Positions 63,260 through 64,000 of a DNA stretch of 64,000 bases are shown here, piece after piece; the first letter of the stretch is position 1; each line of letters opens with the position of its first letter. Origin of the DNA: Rhodococcus sp. IEGM 1409. GTDB lineage: Bacteria; Actinomycetota; Actinomycetes; Mycobacteriales; Mycobacteriaceae. The stretch lies in contig NZ_JASHKN010000006.1 in the NCBI RefSeq assembly GCF_030056735.1, forward strand, positions 248,001 through 312,000, written 5' to 3'. The notes under the pieces are model-generated. The model had not been told where the DNA came from. It did no database searches and saw only the letters and a list, made by a program, of their open reading frames with translations. Both the position numbers and the translations under genes were made by a program.

Positions 63260-64000
63260 CCGCGGCCCTCTCCACCGTCAGCAAGCTCTCCTCCGAATGT
63301 TCGGCGTGATATGCCGCGCCGCCGCCGCGGGTACCGAAGAGTCGCTTGCTCCAGATCAGCCACACGACGGCAGCGATGTTCACCAGCAGTAACCCGGCCC
63401 TCAACCACGTGATCTTCTCAGTCAATTCGTAGATTTCGAGGGGCAGGAACAGGCCGGTTGCAATCACCGCGAAGTACTCGCCCCAGCGTTTGACCATCCA
63501 CAGTCCGACAGCCTCGATCACTTGAAGGCCTGCATAGACCAACAGCCCGACCGCGATCCAGGTGAGCGTCGTCGCCGACAAGGAAAACGCCTGCTCGATG
63601 TGATGGACCAGTTTCGAATCGTCGATGTTCCAACCCAATTGACGGGCCAATGGCCTGATCAACGGTAATTCGTTCTCGAAGGCGTCCTCGACGCGTCCCT
63701 TCGACGATCTCAGTTTGAACACACCGATCGCCAGTAGAACCAACCCCAGAGCGCGAAACATTCTCTCGGTGGCGAGAAGTCGCATGATCAACCTGTCGCG
63801 AAGCAGCCGTCCCCGCGGAACCTCGGGGGCGGCGTCCGCCGGTCCGGATGCTCGGGGCGCTCCCGGGACGAAGTTGCCGCAACGTAGGCACCGCCACGCC
63901 TGACCCACCGCAGTATCCACATGTAGCCGATCCCGCAGTTCCAATTCGTCCGGAGCGTAGATCTCGTGACCGTGCCAACTGCACGAGCGCAATGCGAAGT
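63243..64000 (-). CDS. DUF2127 membrane protein (5' end beyond the window)
   Basis: At least 250 residues. The N-terminal part has a putative zinc site CLRCGNF after YAPDELELRDRLHVDTA; four hydrophobic helices follow (MFRALGLVLLAIGVF, TLTWIAVGLLVYAGLQVIEA, YFAVIATGLFLPLEIYELTE, AGLLLVNIAAVVWLIW), the DUF2127 pattern. The frame is open to the window edge and no ATG or GTG is available inside, so the start probably lies beyond 64000. Function unknown; the neighbour is a cation antiporter. Confidence 0.8.
   Translation of the reverse strand, partial: FALRSCSWHGHEIYAPDELELRDRLHVDTAVGQAWRCLRCGNFVPGAPRASGPADAAPEVPRGRLLRDRLIMRLLATERMFRALGLVLLAIGVFKLRSSKGRVEDAFENELPLIRPLARQLGWNIDDSKLVHHIEQAFSLSATTLTWIAVGLLVYAGLQVIEAVGLWMVKRWGEYFAVIATGLFLPLEIYELTEKITWLRAGLLLVNIAAVVWLIWSKRLFGTRGGGAAYHAEHSEESLLTVERAAVKQAS

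Overview
The window looks like chromosomal DNA of a high-GC mycolic-acid actinobacterium, most likely Rhodococcus of the erythropolis/qingshengii group. This is inferred from protein content (a qsdR-qsdA-qsdC lactone-degradation operon of the kind described in R. erythropolis, a complete paaABCDE set, many acyl-CoA enzymes and TetR regulators) and from GC-rich third codon positions. No rRNA, tRNA, CRISPR array, transposase or phage gene was seen; this is catabolic accessory or core chromosome rather than a mobile island.

Layout. 1-10.2 kb: an acyl-CoA catabolic cluster (APH-type kinase, two short-chain dehydrogenases, acyl-CoA dehydrogenase, enoyl-CoA hydratase, MaoC hydratase, acyl-CoA ligase, small monooxygenase, HAD hydrolase, MFS permease) with two closely related TetR regulators. 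Four copies of one palindromic motif (core TTGACGCCGGATTCAA) lie in its control regions, and a fifth lies 10 kb away before a beta-lactamase-fold esterase. 10.2-13.6 kb: the qsd operon (CoA ligase, PTE-type lactonase, divergent TetR repressor). 13.6-18.5 kb: GntR regulator with an orphan ABC ATPase, SoxR with a divergent MFS exporter, a small helix-hairpin-helix protein, a membrane diguanylate cyclase. 18.7-21.6 kb: esterase, DUF2236 oxygenase and TetR gene, with three short tandem repeats. 21.6-25.1 kb: GntR, acyl-CoA dehydrogenase and divergent aldehyde dehydrogenase. 25.1-27.6 kb: divergent sfnG/sfnB-type organosulfur monooxygenases. 27.6-32.9 kb: TetR, MFS exporter and iron-siderophore-type binding lipoprotein behind an IdeR-like box, a frameshifted AraC gene, DsbA-like protein, MarR regulator.

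33-39.3 kb is a zone of gene decay: an AraC remnant, a broken serine hydrolase and a broken secreted or hypothetical gene lie among intact YdcF, PucR, SGNH-hydrolase and MFS genes. 39.5-45.3 kb: signal peptidase I, a VOC protein, a saccharopine-dehydrogenase-like/TetR pair with a clear operator, and an SMI1/KNR4-galT-galK operon ending in a long hairpin. 45.4-47.1 kb: nsrR and hmp for nitric oxide detoxification. 47.9-59.2 kb: the phenylacetate pathway, paaF-H-G and paaA-B-C-D-E-K leftward and paaR-paaZ-EthD-paaI rightward, with three matching PaaR-type boxes; the thiolase paaJ is absent. 59.2-64 kb: secreted S15-type hydrolase, Met-rich cupredoxin lipoprotein, ParB-like protein, cation:proton antiporter and a DUF2127 membrane protein cut by the window edge.
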